From positions 1 through 37,081 of the forward strand of contig SXUL01000057.1 of NCBI GenBank assembly GCA_005790545.1: DNA of 37,081 nt, written 5' to 3'. Position 1 is the first letter of the stretch. The number at the start of each line of letters is the position of its first letter. Below the pieces are notes generated by a model. The model searched no databases and was not told the DNA's origin. It was given only the letters and a program-made list of their open reading frames with translations. Positions 7,705 to 16,925 of the stretch are shown piece by piece. Position numbers and translations under genes: made by a program. This stretch comes from Planctomycetia bacterium. GTDB lineage: Bacteria; Planctomycetota; GCA-002687715.

Positions 7705-9705
7705 ATGGCCACGCGCTTCCACCTCAGGATTCGCAACGCGATTCTCGATGACCGCGTGGTCCCCATCTCGACCACGGAAGCGGTCGTCGGCCGCGGCGAG
7801 CACGCGGACATCTTTCTCGAAGACAGCAGCATCTCCCGCTTCCACGCCCGCCTTCAAGTACGCGGCAATGATCTGTTGGTGACCGACCTCGAAAGCAGAA
7901 ACGGCACCTTCGTGAATGGTGAGCGCGTCTCCTCACCGCAGTGCGCGGGCCCGGCGTCAGAAATCCGATTCGGCACCCTCGTTTGCATCGTCGAAATGGA
8001 CCTCGCCGCCTCAGGAGGAACACCCTCACGCATCCGACAGTTTCTCGACGCACGCAAGGCGCTGCTTCTCATCGCCGGACTGAGCGTGTTCGCCGCGCTG
8101 GCGGCTGTTGCTCTCCTGCTGCACGAAACACTGGCGGACGCTGATGCACCAGCGCCTGCGCCCGAGGTGAGCGGCGTTGCGCCCGACCCGGCCACGGCAA
8201 CACCGCCGACCGCATTGCCAGCCGTTCCGGAACACACCGAGCCCGCGGCAGACACCAACCCGGCCGCCGTGTCCACGAGCAGCCACGCTGAACCTGCGAC
8301 GTCAGCAGATCCAGAGCCGCCGACGAACGAAGCAGCCATGCCGGCGCCGCAACGTGTGGAGATGCTGGACGCCACGACGCACTCAGGCACGGTGATTCCG
8401 GGCGACGATCCCGAGGTGCTGCTGCTGCATCCCGCATCCGGCGGCGAACCGCTCCGTCTTGACGCCCTCGGCATCGCGCGCGTGGACGGCAAGCTCTGGA
8501 CTCCGGACATTGCACGCATCGCCGTGGCACGCGGCGAGCGAGCCCGCAATCCGTCCTCACTCCGTGCGCACCTGCAGTGGTGCCGGAAACACGCCCTCTC
8601 AGCAGAATTGCGGACGACTGCAGAGCGCTTGCTCCGCCTCGACCCGTACGCTGATGATGCACTTGCCGTACTCGGACGCTGCCGCCTCCGCGGTGCCGTG
8701 CTCGACCTCGCCGCAGTGCAGGCGCGTGGGCTCCTCGATGCCGAAGGGTTGCTGGCAGGGCCACGCGAAGACGCCCGCCGCGTGACGGCCTGGTACTTCG
8801 ATCTTCTCGGACGTCCGCCACTGGCTGGCGAACTCGATCTGGCGCTCAGAGGTACGGATGAGGCCCTCGTGGACGCCTTGCTCACCTCCGAGGGCCATGC
8901 GCAGCACGTCCTCGAATCCCACCTGCCAGCCCTTCGCGCACGACCGCCTGCAGAAGAGCTCCGGAACCAACTGGCGTCTGGATCTCTCTCACTGCTGGAT
9001 GCCGTGCGCGCAGCTGCCCTCGCGTTGGCCACAAGCACGGAGCCGCTGCAAGAACGCGCTGCGTCCGTGCTGACCGGCCTGCTTCCCGCGACACAGGCAG
9101 GCGATCGCGCGTTGCTCGACGCAACCAGCCGGATGATGGCCGGAGAACGCACTGCCATCTTCGGCGAGCGCGGTGCGAGCGCGCAGGAACTCGTGACCAT
9201 CCTCGGACGACAACCCGGCTTCTTCCGCAAGATCCTCGAAGTCGAAAGTGCTCGATGCCTCGGCGCACGCGCCTCGGCCGACACGTTGAAGAAAGCCATT
9301 TTTCGCGTGGCGTCCGACGCGCAGGCGCTGACGCAATTGCGCCGCGAGTGGTTGCTGGGTAGCGAACGGCGTGCAGCGCAGGCCCGCAGCATGACTCCAG
9401 AGCAGCGCTGTGCAGCCGCCATTGCCCTCGGCTGCAATCGCTGCGCAGATGCCGCGGAGATCGGCCGGCTCCTTGCCGGAGCCGCAGCCCTTGCCGGAAG
9501 CCGCAACGATCCTCTCCCGATCCTGTTGATCGAATTCCCGCCTCCACCGACGCTCGAGAATTACCTTGGCATCGTCGCGCGCACACTGGCACGGCCTGCC
9601 AACGATGCAGAGAAGTCCCTCTTCACATCCACGCCTCCGGCACAACGCGGCGCGCTGGTGGCTGCGCTCTTCCTGAGTCCCGACTGGGGGAACTACGGCC
9701 CATGA
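7705..9705 (+). CDS. FHA-domain membrane protein with DUF1549-like exported region
   Basis: A 666-aa protein. Residues 1-95 form a forkhead-associated domain that binds phosphothreonine, with key residues intact: Gly29-Arg30, Ser44, His47 and NGTFVNG at 66-72. A single membrane helix follows (about 119-139), then an Ala/Pro/Glu-rich linker (about 145-215). After that come a short beta stretch and a TPR-like helical segment (SLRAHLQWCRKHALSAELRTTAERLLRLDP). The rest is helical and contains WYFDLLGRPPLAGELD, resembling the DLxGxPPTPEE motif of planctomycete DUF1549 proteins. Orientation is probably FHA inside, helical part outside, hinting at a Ser/Thr-kinase link; no kinase gene is in the window. 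It is the first gene of an operon, joined to the next by an ATGA overlap. Confidence 0.85.
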   Translation: MATRFHLRIRNAILDDRVVPISTTEAVVGRGEHADIFLEDSSISRFHARLQVRGNDLLVTDLESRNGTFVNGERVSSPQCAGPASEIRFGTLVCIVEMDLAASGGTPSRIRQFLDARKALLLIAGLSVFAALAAVALLLHETLADADAPAPAPEVSGVAPDPATATPPTALPAVPEHTEPAADTNPAAVSTSSHAEPATSADPEPPTNEAAMPAPQRVEMLDATTHSGTVIPGDDPEVLLLHPASGGEPLRLDALGIARVDGKLWTPDIARIAVARGERARNPSSLRAHLQWCRKHALSAELRTTAERLLRLDPYADDALAVLGRCRLRGAVLDLAAVQARGLLDAEGLLAGPREDARRVTAWYFDLLGRPPLAGELDLALRGTDEALVDALLTSEGHAQHVLESHLPALRARPPAEELRNQLASGSLSLLDAVRAAALALATSTEPLQERAASVLTGLLPATQAGDRALLDATSRMMAGERTAIFGERGASAQELVTILGRQPGFFRKILEVESARCLGARASADTLKKAIFRVASDAQALTQLRREWLLGSERRAAQARSMTPEQRCAAAIALGCNRCADAAEIGRLLAGAAALAGSRNDPLPILLIEFPPPPTLENYLGIVARTLARPANDAEKSLFTSTPPAQRGALVAALFLSPDWGNYGP

Positions 9706-10631
9706 TGCGCGAAGAAAAGACACCGATGGTGAGAACGCGTCGCGCTTGCCTGCGACAGTTCGGCGCCCTCTCTCTCCTCGCGCTGCCCCGGACAACCCGG
9801 CAGATTCCTGCTCCCGCAGCGCTCCTCGTGCTGCTGGAACACTGCGAAGGGCGCGCACTCGCCTCACTCCCGGGTTGGTCACGCTGGACCGCCAGCGGAA
9901 CACTTCTCAGCCCGGTACGCGAGATCGACGGGGCCCGTCACTGCACCGCATTGCTCGCCGGCTCCGAGGCGTCGCACCAACTGCTCACGGAGGTGCTTCT
10001 GGAAACGGGCAATACGGTGGCCCTCGTGTCTTCCGGCGCCGCGGCAACTCTGGAAGAACTCGCGCGGGAACCGGCCAGGCCCGTCCGGATCAGTTGTGCT
10101 GCCCTGCAAACGGCCGCTCCCGTTGCTGACAACAAGGATGAGGTGCTCCTCGCCGCCTTGCGCGCAGCGGGTTTGGAAGTCCCGGCAGTGCGCAGCGCCT
10201 TGCTGCAGCGCCGCATCCTTCGGCGCGGATTGCTGCCAGTGGACAACGCCGACGACGCACACCTGCTGACAGCCACCAGCGTGGCTCTCGAACTCGCTCG
10301 CGAACTGCCGGCCACCCTGACGGTCTTGCGCTTGAGTGTCTCCGCAGGTGACACACGCTTTGCCACAATCATGAACCGCGCCATCACCCAACTTCTTGAA
10401 GGCGCCACGAACAACCTGTCCGTCGTCATTGCGTGCCTTCCTGCGCTTCCGGTTCCGGAAAAACAAGAGCCCCAGCGCGCCGCGGCCTTCCTGTTCGGCC
10501 AGCGCTTCAAGCAGGGGTTCGCCGTACGCAGCGGCGCTGCGCTGCTCGACCTCGCACCGCTCCTCGCGCATCTGCTCGGTGTGAAGTTGCCCGAAGCCCG
10601 CGGCAAGCTGCTGCGTTCGGTCCTCTCATGA
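9702..10631 (+). CDS. Tat-exported protein, degenerate alkaline-phosphatase/DUF1501-like
   Basis: A 309-aa protein. The N-terminus has a twin-arginine-like signal (TRRACLRQFGALSLLALP), suggesting export in folded form. The C-terminal third resembles alkaline-phosphatase-superfamily hydrolases: a segment NLSVVIACLP, then RSGAALLDLAPLLAHLLGVKLPEARG, the usual 'DIAPTLLALLGVPLP' ending of sulfatases and DUF1501 proteins. The metal-binding Asp/His motifs expected of an active enzyme are not clearly seen, so it may be non-catalytic. In planctomycetes DUF1549-type genes are often followed by Tat-exported DUF1501 genes, and the pair here (7705 and 9702) may be a diverged version of that arrangement. 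ATGA overlaps on both sides show tight coupling. Confidence 0.6.
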   Translation: MMREEKTPMVRTRRACLRQFGALSLLALPRTTRQIPAPAALLVLLEHCEGRALASLPGWSRWTASGTLLSPVREIDGARHCTALLAGSEASHQLLTEVLLETGNTVALVSSGAAATLEELAREPARPVRISCAALQTAAPVADNKDEVLLAALRAAGLEVPAVRSALLQRRILRRGLLPVDNADDAHLLTATSVALELARELPATLTVLRLSVSAGDTRFATIMNRAITQLLEGATNNLSVVIACLPALPVPEKQEPQRAAAFLFGQRFKQGFAVRSGAALLDLAPLLAHLLGVKLPEARGKLLRSVLS

Positions 10632-12724
10632 AACTCCATTGTCGCGCGATGCACGGACCACTGAAGAGATTGCCCATGGTGCTCGCGCTCGCGCTGCTTG
10701 TGGCGCAAGCATGCACGGACACACCGCCAAGCTCCGAGCCCATCCGGTCTGCAGCCGAGCGCGGCCTCTCGCCAACGGGCGCTGTCGCCATGGACGCCGC
10801 GCTGCAGCGCATGGCGCGCAACGTCGATGCCGCGCGCTGCATCGCGGAATTGATGGCTGTCGCCTCCATGCCGCGCGAAGCCGGCAGCCCCTCCGCACAG
10901 GCAGCGGCCCTCCACGTGCAACAACAGTTCCTGCTGCACGGCTTGCAGGCGCGCATCGAGGAGCACGACGTGCTCTTGCCGGAGCCGGTGGAGGCCCGCT
11001 TGGAGATGCTGCTGCCCATGGCGTGGCAGGCCACGCTGCAGGAGCCGGCGCTTCCAGAAGATCCTGACACGTTGGCGATGCCACAGTCGCTGCCTGTCCT
11101 CGCCTTCTCCCCCGACAGTGATGTCTCGGCGCCGCTCGTGTATGTGAACCGTGGACTGGAATCGGATTACGCAGCGCTTGCTGCGCGAGGTGTGCGCACA
11201 GCCGGTTGCATCGGCATCGCGCGCCTCGGCACGTCGTTCCGCGGGACGAAACTGAAGCTCGCCGCGCAGCACGGACTCGTCGGACTCGTGGTCTACCCGG
11301 ACCCCGCCGATGACGGCTTTGCCAAGGGAGATGTCTGGCCGCGCGGGCCTTGGCGCCCTGACGCAGCGCTCCAGCGCGGCTCTGTACTCGACATCGCGAC
11401 CTTCACTGGCGATCCCCTCACACCCGGTCGGCCTGCGCTGCCCGGCGTACCCCGTGTCCAACTGCATGAGGCTCCCGGTATCCCGGCGATTGGAGGGCTC
11501 GGCGTGAGTGCGCGCGATGCGGCGACCCTGCTCACGAGACTCGCGGGTCCGTCTGTTCCGCCGGGGTTCCAGGGCGCCCTGCCTTTCGCCTATCACTGCG
11601 GCGGCACGGAGGACGTGCAGGTGCGGCTCTTGCTCCGCTCGCAATGGAGCACCCGCACCATCCGCAACGTTGTGGGTGAGCTCCGTGGCACCGTCGATCC
11701 GGATGTGCGCGTGCTGATGACGGCCCATCGTGATTCCTGGTGCGCAGGCGCCATGGACAACGCCACGGGCACGGCAGCCCTCACCACAGTGGCGTCCCTG
11801 CTCGGTCGTCTGGCGGCCCAGGGGCTCAAACCCGCCCGCACGATCACGCTCATCTCCACGGATGCCGAGGAATTCGGATTGATCGGCAGCACCGAGTTCG
11901 CCGAAGCGCACGATGCAGAGGTCCAACGCGGCGCCGCGCTCTGCATCAACCTCGATGCGGTGGTGAGTGGCGGTCATTTCAGTTCCGGCGGCGCCCCCGA
12001 GCTCCGCTGCTTCGCGGAGACAGCCGCAGCCGCTGTGCCGGAGCTCGTTGACTTTGAAACACGTGCCCTGGGTTCGGGCAGCGACTTCGCGCCGTTCCTG
12101 CACCGCGCAGGCGTGCCCGCACTCGGCATCGACAGCAGCGGTCCCTACGGCGTTTACCACTCGCTCTATGACACGCGTGCCTGGATGCGCGCTCATGGCG
12201 ACCCGGATGGGAGCCGCCTCGCACGCGTCTCTCTTGCCGCCGCTGCGATCGCCTTCAGTGCCGCGGACAGCACGATTCTTGCGCTGGACGTACAGGGGCT
12301 CGCACGCTGGGTGCAGGCCGAGTCAACGGAATTGGCCGCACATCTCGATACCGCAGAGCTGCGCTCCCTCGCGCAACGCCACGAGTACATCACGCGCGCG
12401 GCCTCGCGCGTCGCGAGAACGATCAGCGCAGTCGCCGGCGAAGATCCGGACCCCGTGCGCCTTGCTGGCGCCAATCGGCAACTGGCAACCCTCGGAAGAG
12501 CAGTGCGGAGTGCATCAGAAACGGGAGCGTTCCGTCATGCATTCCTCGGCGTGGACCCTGCCAGCGGCTACGCCGCGCTGACCCTGCCACTCTTCCGGCG
12601 GGCCGTCGCGTTGCCGCACGGCCCGGAGCGCTCAGAGACCTTTGCCGAGCATCTTGCAGCCCTCGATCGTCTCGCGCAGGCGCTTTGGCAAATCGACGCG
12701 AGCCTCGGCGCCGCGCGCCCATGA
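10628..12724 (+). CDS. M28 family metallopeptidase, glutamate carboxypeptidase II-like, exported
   Basis: A 698-aa protein from ATG 10628, which overlaps the preceding stop as ATGA. The signal sequence ends VAQAC with a possible lipid-modified Cys29. A protease-associated (PA) domain is inserted at about 150-320 (YVNRGLESDYAALAARGV, GLVGLVVYPDPADDGF). The zinc-peptidase core follows with a complete ligand set: His367 (TAHRD), Asp377 (GAMDNATG), Glu414-Glu415 (DAEEFG), Asp443 (NLDA) and His511 (VYHSLYD). A C-terminal helical region matches the transferrin-receptor-like dimerisation domain. The layout equals the M28B peptidases that trim acidic or short peptides, probably in the periplasm. Substrate specificity and any functional tie to the two preceding genes are unknown. 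Confidence 0.92.
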   Translation: MKLHCRAMHGPLKRLPMVLALALLVAQACTDTPPSSEPIRSAAERGLSPTGAVAMDAALQRMARNVDAARCIAELMAVASMPREAGSPSAQAAALHVQQQFLLHGLQARIEEHDVLLPEPVEARLEMLLPMAWQATLQEPALPEDPDTLAMPQSLPVLAFSPDSDVSAPLVYVNRGLESDYAALAARGVRTAGCIGIARLGTSFRGTKLKLAAQHGLVGLVVYPDPADDGFAKGDVWPRGPWRPDAALQRGSVLDIATFTGDPLTPGRPALPGVPRVQLHEAPGIPAIGGLGVSARDAATLLTRLAGPSVPPGFQGALPFAYHCGGTEDVQVRLLLRSQWSTRTIRNVVGELRGTVDPDVRVLMTAHRDSWCAGAMDNATGTAALTTVASLLGRLAAQGLKPARTITLISTDAEEFGLIGSTEFAEAHDAEVQRGAALCINLDAVVSGGHFSSGGAPELRCFAETAAAAVPELVDFETRALGSGSDFAPFLHRAGVPALGIDSSGPYGVYHSLYDTRAWMRAHGDPDGSRLARVSLAAAAIAFSAADSTILALDVQGLARWVQAESTELAAHLDTAELRSLAQRHEYITRAASRVARTISAVAGEDPDPVRLAGANRQLATLGRAVRSASETGAFRHAFLGVDPASGYAALTLPLFRRAVALPHGPERSETFAEHLAALDRLAQALWQIDASLGAARP

Positions 12725-12727
12725 GCT

Positions 12728-13774
12728 TCACGCCCCGCTGACGAGAACGCGTTGTTCAGGCCGGGCCATGGAAATCACGATGGGCTCGGCGCTCTGCTGG
12801 CGGCGGAGAAAGTCCTCGCGCGAGTGCAGTCCCTGCCAACCTTCCGCAATAAGCACCTGTGCCACGGCGCCACCCAGTGATTCGCCGGGTCCGGGGAGCA
12901 CAAGCGCATCCGGCGCAAACTCCCGCAACATCACGCGCACGGAGGCGGTGAAATCGTAGGTTCGCACAACTTGATGACCCAGCGTGTACTCACGGATGGC
13001 GGCTGGCGCTGCGCTGAGAGGCGCAAAGGTCACGCCGCGCCCATCAATGAGCGGCGCGCGCGGTGCCTTGAAAGGCAGAGCACCGAAGGCCTGTCGCGCC
13101 CGCGCGCTCGTTGCCTCCATCAACGCGGTGTGGAAGGCGCTGTGCCCGAGCAACTGGAAGGGATAGTCGCGCGTGCCGAGCTTCCGCGGCGGCAGAAGGG
13201 CGAGCAGTCGCTTGAGCGCCGCATCCTCGCCCGCAAGCACGCACTGCCCCCCCAACTGAATGGACCAATCCGCGCAGAGACCTTCGGCGCGCACGGTGTG
13301 CAATGCCGTCGCCACCGCGCTTGCAGCCTCTGCATCCCGGCGCCAAGCGTCGTCCACGAGGGGGTAAATCACCTGCCCACCGATGACTCCCTCACGCTGG
13401 AACGACCCCATGCCGTCCGCGAGCCGGAAACTCTCCTCGAGATCGAGAGCGCCGCTCGCACCCAGCGCGGTATAGAAACCCATGCTGTTGCCGGCTACCG
13501 CGATCACTTGCACGTTGCTCGCAAATGTCGCGAGATCCATGAAAGTTCCGGCGGCGATGAGGCCCGCCGCGTTGTCGCCCGCGAGATGAACCGCGCCAAG
13601 ACGCTCCGCTCCATCCAGTTCCGAAACCGGCGTGCGCCCTGCGGCGGCGCGCAACCCGTCGGCAACATCGAGCACTGCTGCGGCGCGCGCATCACCCGCC
13701 GCAAGCTTCCGGAGCGATCCCAGCTCCGTCCTCCCGTAGGAACCGCGTCCGGCACATACAACCCCGGCGCGCAT
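12728..13774 (-). CDS. FabD-like ACP acyltransferase
   Basis: A 348-aa protein of the malonyl-CoA:ACP transacylase fold. The nucleophile elbow is G-N-S-M-G with Ser97, where family members normally have G-H-S-x-G. The catalytic His lies in LGHSAFHTALM (about His215), matching the FabD GPFHTPLM motif. LGGQCVLAGEDAALKRLLALL matches the FabD region after the elbow, and PFKAPRAPLIDGRG the strand after the His. The start at 13774 is fixed by a one-base TGATG overlap with the E1 gene stop, so both are translated from one mRNA. Coupling to a branched-chain-type 2-oxoacid dehydrogenase suggests loading of an unusual acyl starter onto ACP (inference). It converges with the M28 gene with a 3-bp gap. 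Confidence 0.82.
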   Translation of the reverse strand: MRAGVVCAGRGSYGRTELGSLRKLAAGDARAAAVLDVADGLRAAAGRTPVSELDGAERLGAVHLAGDNAAGLIAAGTFMDLATFASNVQVIAVAGNSMGFYTALGASGALDLEESFRLADGMGSFQREGVIGGQVIYPLVDDAWRRDAEAASAVATALHTVRAEGLCADWSIQLGGQCVLAGEDAALKRLLALLPPRKLGTRDYPFQLLGHSAFHTALMEATSARARQAFGALPFKAPRAPLIDGRGVTFAPLSAAPAAIREYTLGHQVVRTYDFTASVRVMLREFAPDALVLPGPGESLGGAVAQVLIAEGWQGLHSREDFLRRQQSAEPIVISMARPEQRVLVSGA

Positions 13775-16011
13775 CAACGGGACCTCCGTGCCGGTTGAGC
13801 CAGCAACGTTCTCGCTGCGGCTTCGATTTCCTCCTCCGCGGGCAGGATGAGGTTCGCCGCGGCGCCCAGCGGGATGTAGCAATCCGCCCCCGCAACAGTC
13901 CCGACCACGGGCATGACATTCGCGAGTTCCTTCAGCAGCACCGCCGCGAGAGACTCGTGCACGCCGCCGCTCCTGCGCCCTTCATCCACGAGCAGCACCC
14001 GGCCGGCGCGCGCCGATTCCTCCACGATGAGCGTCTCATCGAGAGGTCTCAGCCAACGGAGGTCCGTCACACGCACGCTCAGGCCGAGTTGTCGGGCCAG
14101 ACGACGCGCGACGCGAAGCGCCATCCACACGCCGTTGCCGTAGGTCATGATCGCGAGATCCGCTCCCGCTCCTTCGGCGTGCACGGCACCGCGGCCGATG
14201 AGTGCGCTTTCGCCCGCTGCCGGATACGCCGCCTGCCAGAGACCATCACCTTCCGCGTGCAGATCCTTCGTCATGTAGAGCGCAATGGGCTCGAGGAAGA
14301 CACTCACCGCTCCGGAGACCCGCGCCGCCGCGTGAAGCGTGCGGAACAGACGCACGGCTTCGTCACCGCGCGACGGCACCGCCACAAGAAGTCCGGGAAT
14401 GTCCCGCAGCACCGCGGTGCTGTTGTCGTTGTGAAAATGGCCACCGAAGCCCTTCTGGTAGCCAAGACCCGCAATGCGCACGACCATGGGGTTCTTGAAA
14501 GCTCCGCGCGAGAAGAACTGGAGCGAGCAGGCCTCGCCGCGCAGCTGGTCTTCCGCGTTGTGCAGGTAGGCGAGGTATTGGATCTCCGGGATGCTGACGA
14601 ACCCGAGATGCGCAGCACCTCCGGCGAGCCCGAGAATGGTGGTTTCATCCAGCAGCGTGTTGAAGACCCGCCCCTCGCCGAACTTCTCCGCGAGACCCGT
14701 GGTCACGTGATAGACGCCGCCCTTCTTCGCCACATCCTCACCGAAGAGCAACGTGGCCGGGTCCTTCGCGAGTGTTTCTTCCAGCACCCGGTTGATGAGC
14801 ACAGCCATGTGGCGTGCGCGAGCATCCGCGACGCTGGCGCTGTCTTGCACAGCACGAGGCATGCGCGCTGCCTCCGTTGCGATCGCAGCCTCGTCGCGCG
14901 GCGCCAGCGATTCCATCACGGCTTCGCGCGTCACGAGCTTCGGACGCCGGGCCGCCTCCACAGCGGCCGCAGCCACCCGCGCTCGTGTGCCCTCGTACAG
15001 CGCACGCAGTTCCTCTGCTGTGGCGAGGCCGAGAGCGATGGCTCGCCGCGCACCAGCGAGCAATGGATCGAGTGCTTCCACGGCCTCGATGTCTTCGCGC
15101 GTCCGGTACTCCGTCTCCACATCCGAACCCGCATGACCCAGCATGCGGATGGTGCGGAGGTGCAGAAAGACCGGCTTTCTCCGCGTGCGGCAGACTTGCA
15201 CCGCCTCTTCAGCCGCCGCATAGGCACTGGCGAGGTCGAGACCGTCGCCTGCGACATAGTGGAAACCCGGCTGCGCCGCCATGCGACGCGCGATCCAACC
15301 AGCGGGTGTGCGCACACTGATACCGATGCCGTTGTCCTCACAAAGGAAGATCACAGGCAACGGCAGATGCTGAAACGCGCACCACGAGGCCGCGTTGAAT
15401 GCACCCTGGGAGACATTGTGATTCGCACTGGCGTCGCCGAAGCTCGCGAGCACGATCGAGTCTTCCGGAATGGGCAGCGCCACACCGAGTACGCGAGCGC
15501 GTTCGATGGCGAACGCGGCCCCCACGGCCTTGGGCAGATGCGAGGCGATGGTGCTGGTCTGCGGCGGGACCCACTGCTCTGGTGCACCGAAGACCTTGTG
15601 TCGACCACCAGAAACAGGGTCGTCGCTCGCGGCAACGAGCGAGAGCAGCACATCGAACACTTGGGTGCTGCCGGGACGTTGACGCGCCCGCTCCACCATC
15701 AAGGCCCCGCTGCGATAGTGCAGAAAGGCCGGATCGGTCTCGCGCACGAGCCGCCCGGCCACCACGTTGCCCTCGTGCCCACTGCTGCCAATGGTGTAGA
15801 AGCCTTGATTCAGGCGCTTCAAGTCGCGTGCAGCGAAGTCGAGATGCCGGGCAACGACCTGCGACTCGAAGAGCTCGAGAAAAGTCCGGCCGTCGAGCGC
15901 ACTGCCGGACGCTAGCGGTGTTTCGAGATCTGCGCGCGTGCGAGCCGCCGGTGACTCTTCGAGCACCCGCAGGAAAGCGGCATCCACGAGACGCGAGCGG
16001 TCGACAGCCAT
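13774..16011 (-). CDS. 2-oxoacid dehydrogenase E1, fused alpha and beta subunits
   Basis: A 745-aa thiamine-diphosphate enzyme. Residues 40-360 are the alpha part, with the cofactor motif from GDAS (192-195) to EDNG (about 225-228). Residues about 402-740 are the beta part (AVLINRVLEETLAKDP, GEDVAKKGGVYHVTTGL, AGLGYQKGFGGHFHNDNS, VTDLRWLRPLDE). Alpha and beta are separate proteins in many branched-chain 2-oxoacid dehydrogenases; here they are one chain, a known variant. It decarboxylates a 2-oxoacid and passes the acyl group to E2; no E2 or E3 gene is in the window. HFHNDN and other features point to the branched-chain or acetoin type rather than homodimeric pyruvate E1. A TATCCT box lies 8 nt before the ATG, divergent from the SDR promoter. 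Confidence 0.9.
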   Translation of the reverse strand: MAVDRSRLVDAAFLRVLEESPAARTRADLETPLASGSALDGRTFLELFESQVVARHLDFAARDLKRLNQGFYTIGSSGHEGNVVAGRLVRETDPAFLHYRSGALMVERARQRPGSTQVFDVLLSLVAASDDPVSGGRHKVFGAPEQWVPPQTSTIASHLPKAVGAAFAIERARVLGVALPIPEDSIVLASFGDASANHNVSQGAFNAASWCAFQHLPLPVIFLCEDNGIGISVRTPAGWIARRMAAQPGFHYVAGDGLDLASAYAAAEEAVQVCRTRRKPVFLHLRTIRMLGHAGSDVETEYRTREDIEAVEALDPLLAGARRAIALGLATAEELRALYEGTRARVAAAAVEAARRPKLVTREAVMESLAPRDEAAIATEAARMPRAVQDSASVADARARHMAVLINRVLEETLAKDPATLLFGEDVAKKGGVYHVTTGLAEKFGEGRVFNTLLDETTILGLAGGAAHLGFVSIPEIQYLAYLHNAEDQLRGEACSLQFFSRGAFKNPMVVRIAGLGYQKGFGGHFHNDNSTAVLRDIPGLLVAVPSRGDEAVRLFRTLHAAARVSGAVSVFLEPIALYMTKDLHAEGDGLWQAAYPAAGESALIGRGAVHAEGAGADLAIMTYGNGVWMALRVARRLARQLGLSVRVTDLRWLRPLDETLIVEESARAGRVLLVDEGRRSGGVHESLAAVLLKELANVMPVVGTVAGADCYIPLGAAANLILPAEEEIEAAARTLLAQPARRSR

Positions 16012-16019
16012 GCGCGGCG

Positions 16020-16025
16020 AGGATA
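16020..16025 (-). promoter_or_regulatory. Putative leaderless -10 box (TATCCT) for the E1 operon
   Basis: On the minus strand TATCCT ends 8 nt before ATG 16011. It shares a 58-bp divergent spacer with the SDR box on the other strand. No -35 match is seen. Confidence 0.5.
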
Positions 16026-16057
16026 GCGAACCACCGAGCGCCGTTCAGCGTGAGGGC

Positions 16058-16063
16058 TAGGAT
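16058..16063 (+). promoter_or_regulatory. Putative leaderless -10 box (TAGGAT) for the SDR gene
   Basis: TAGGAT ends 6 nt before ATG 16070, so transcription would begin at or next to the start codon. There is no Shine-Dalgarno sequence and no clear -35. Confidence 0.5.
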
Positions 16064-16069
16064 GCGGCC

Positions 16070-16879
16070 ATGGCAGATCCGGAGCGCATCCTCATCACTG
16101 GCGTCAGCAGCGGGCTTGGCCACGCATTGGTGGAGGCACTGCTCGCGCGAGGAGTGCGGGTGGCCGGGGTAGCACGGCGTGGTGAGGCACTCCGCGCCCT
16201 CGCGGAACGCCATCCGGAACGCTTTCTGCCCCTCGTCCTGGATGTCACCGACAGCGCGGCCCTGCGTGCGGCCATCGCAACGGCAGCCGCCACGTTCGGC
16301 GGTCTCGATGCCGTCGTGGCCAACGCGGGGATCGGCATCCCCGCGACCGCGGACACCATCCGCACCGAAGACGTGCGCCGCGTTCTCGAAACCAATGTGG
16401 TCGCGGCCATCGAGACGCTCCTGTTCGCGCTCCCTTATCTCCGCAAGAGCCCGGCGCCTCTCCTGGCAGCCACGACCAGCATGGCCGGCTGGCGCGCCGG
16501 ACCGGGCGCCGCACCCTACTGCGCTTCGAAGGCTGCCCTCATCGCGTTCCTCGATGCACTCCGCGCCGAACTCCACGCCGAGGGCATCCGCGTCCTCGAC
16601 ATCGCTCCGGGATTCGTGAGGAGCGAGATGACAGCACGCAACGCCTTCGCCATGCCGTTCCTCATGGAAACGCACGCCGCGGCGGAACAAATGGCCCGCG
16701 CCATCCTGCGGCGCAAGAGCCACGTGAGCTTCCCGCTGCCCATGACAGCCTTGGCCTGGATGTTTCGCCGCCTGCCAGACCGTCTCTACGACCTCCTCGC
16801 CCGCCATGTGGCGAAGAAGCTCCGTCGCGAAGGCACCCTCGGCATCGCCCAAGCCTCCGGCTCAACGCCACACCCCTGA
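16070..16879 (+). CDS. Short-chain dehydrogenase/reductase
   Basis: A 269-aa classical SDR, an NAD(P)-dependent oxidoreductase of the cytosol. The cofactor loop is TGVSSGLG near residue 10. NAG lies in DAVVANAGIG, and the catalytic triad is Ser137, Tyr150 and Lys154 with the usual YxxxK spacing. After PGFVRSEMT the C-terminal 70 residues are basic and helical (MFRRLPDRLYDLLARHVAKKLRRE), which may touch the membrane or a lipid substrate as in some acyl-chain-reducing SDRs (inference). It is divergent from the E1/FabD-like pair. The substrate is unknown. Confidence 0.9.
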   Translation: MADPERILITGVSSGLGHALVEALLARGVRVAGVARRGEALRALAERHPERFLPLVLDVTDSAALRAAIATAAATFGGLDAVVANAGIGIPATADTIRTEDVRRVLETNVVAAIETLLFALPYLRKSPAPLLAATTSMAGWRAGPGAAPYCASKAALIAFLDALRAELHAEGIRVLDIAPGFVRSEMTARNAFAMPFLMETHAAAEQMARAILRRKSHVSFPLPMTALAWMFRRLPDRLYDLLARHVAKKLRREGTLGIAQASGSTPHP

Positions 16880-16925
16880 CCCCGACACCCACCGCAACTG
16901 CGCCTCGTGCGTCGGCCGCCTGCGT

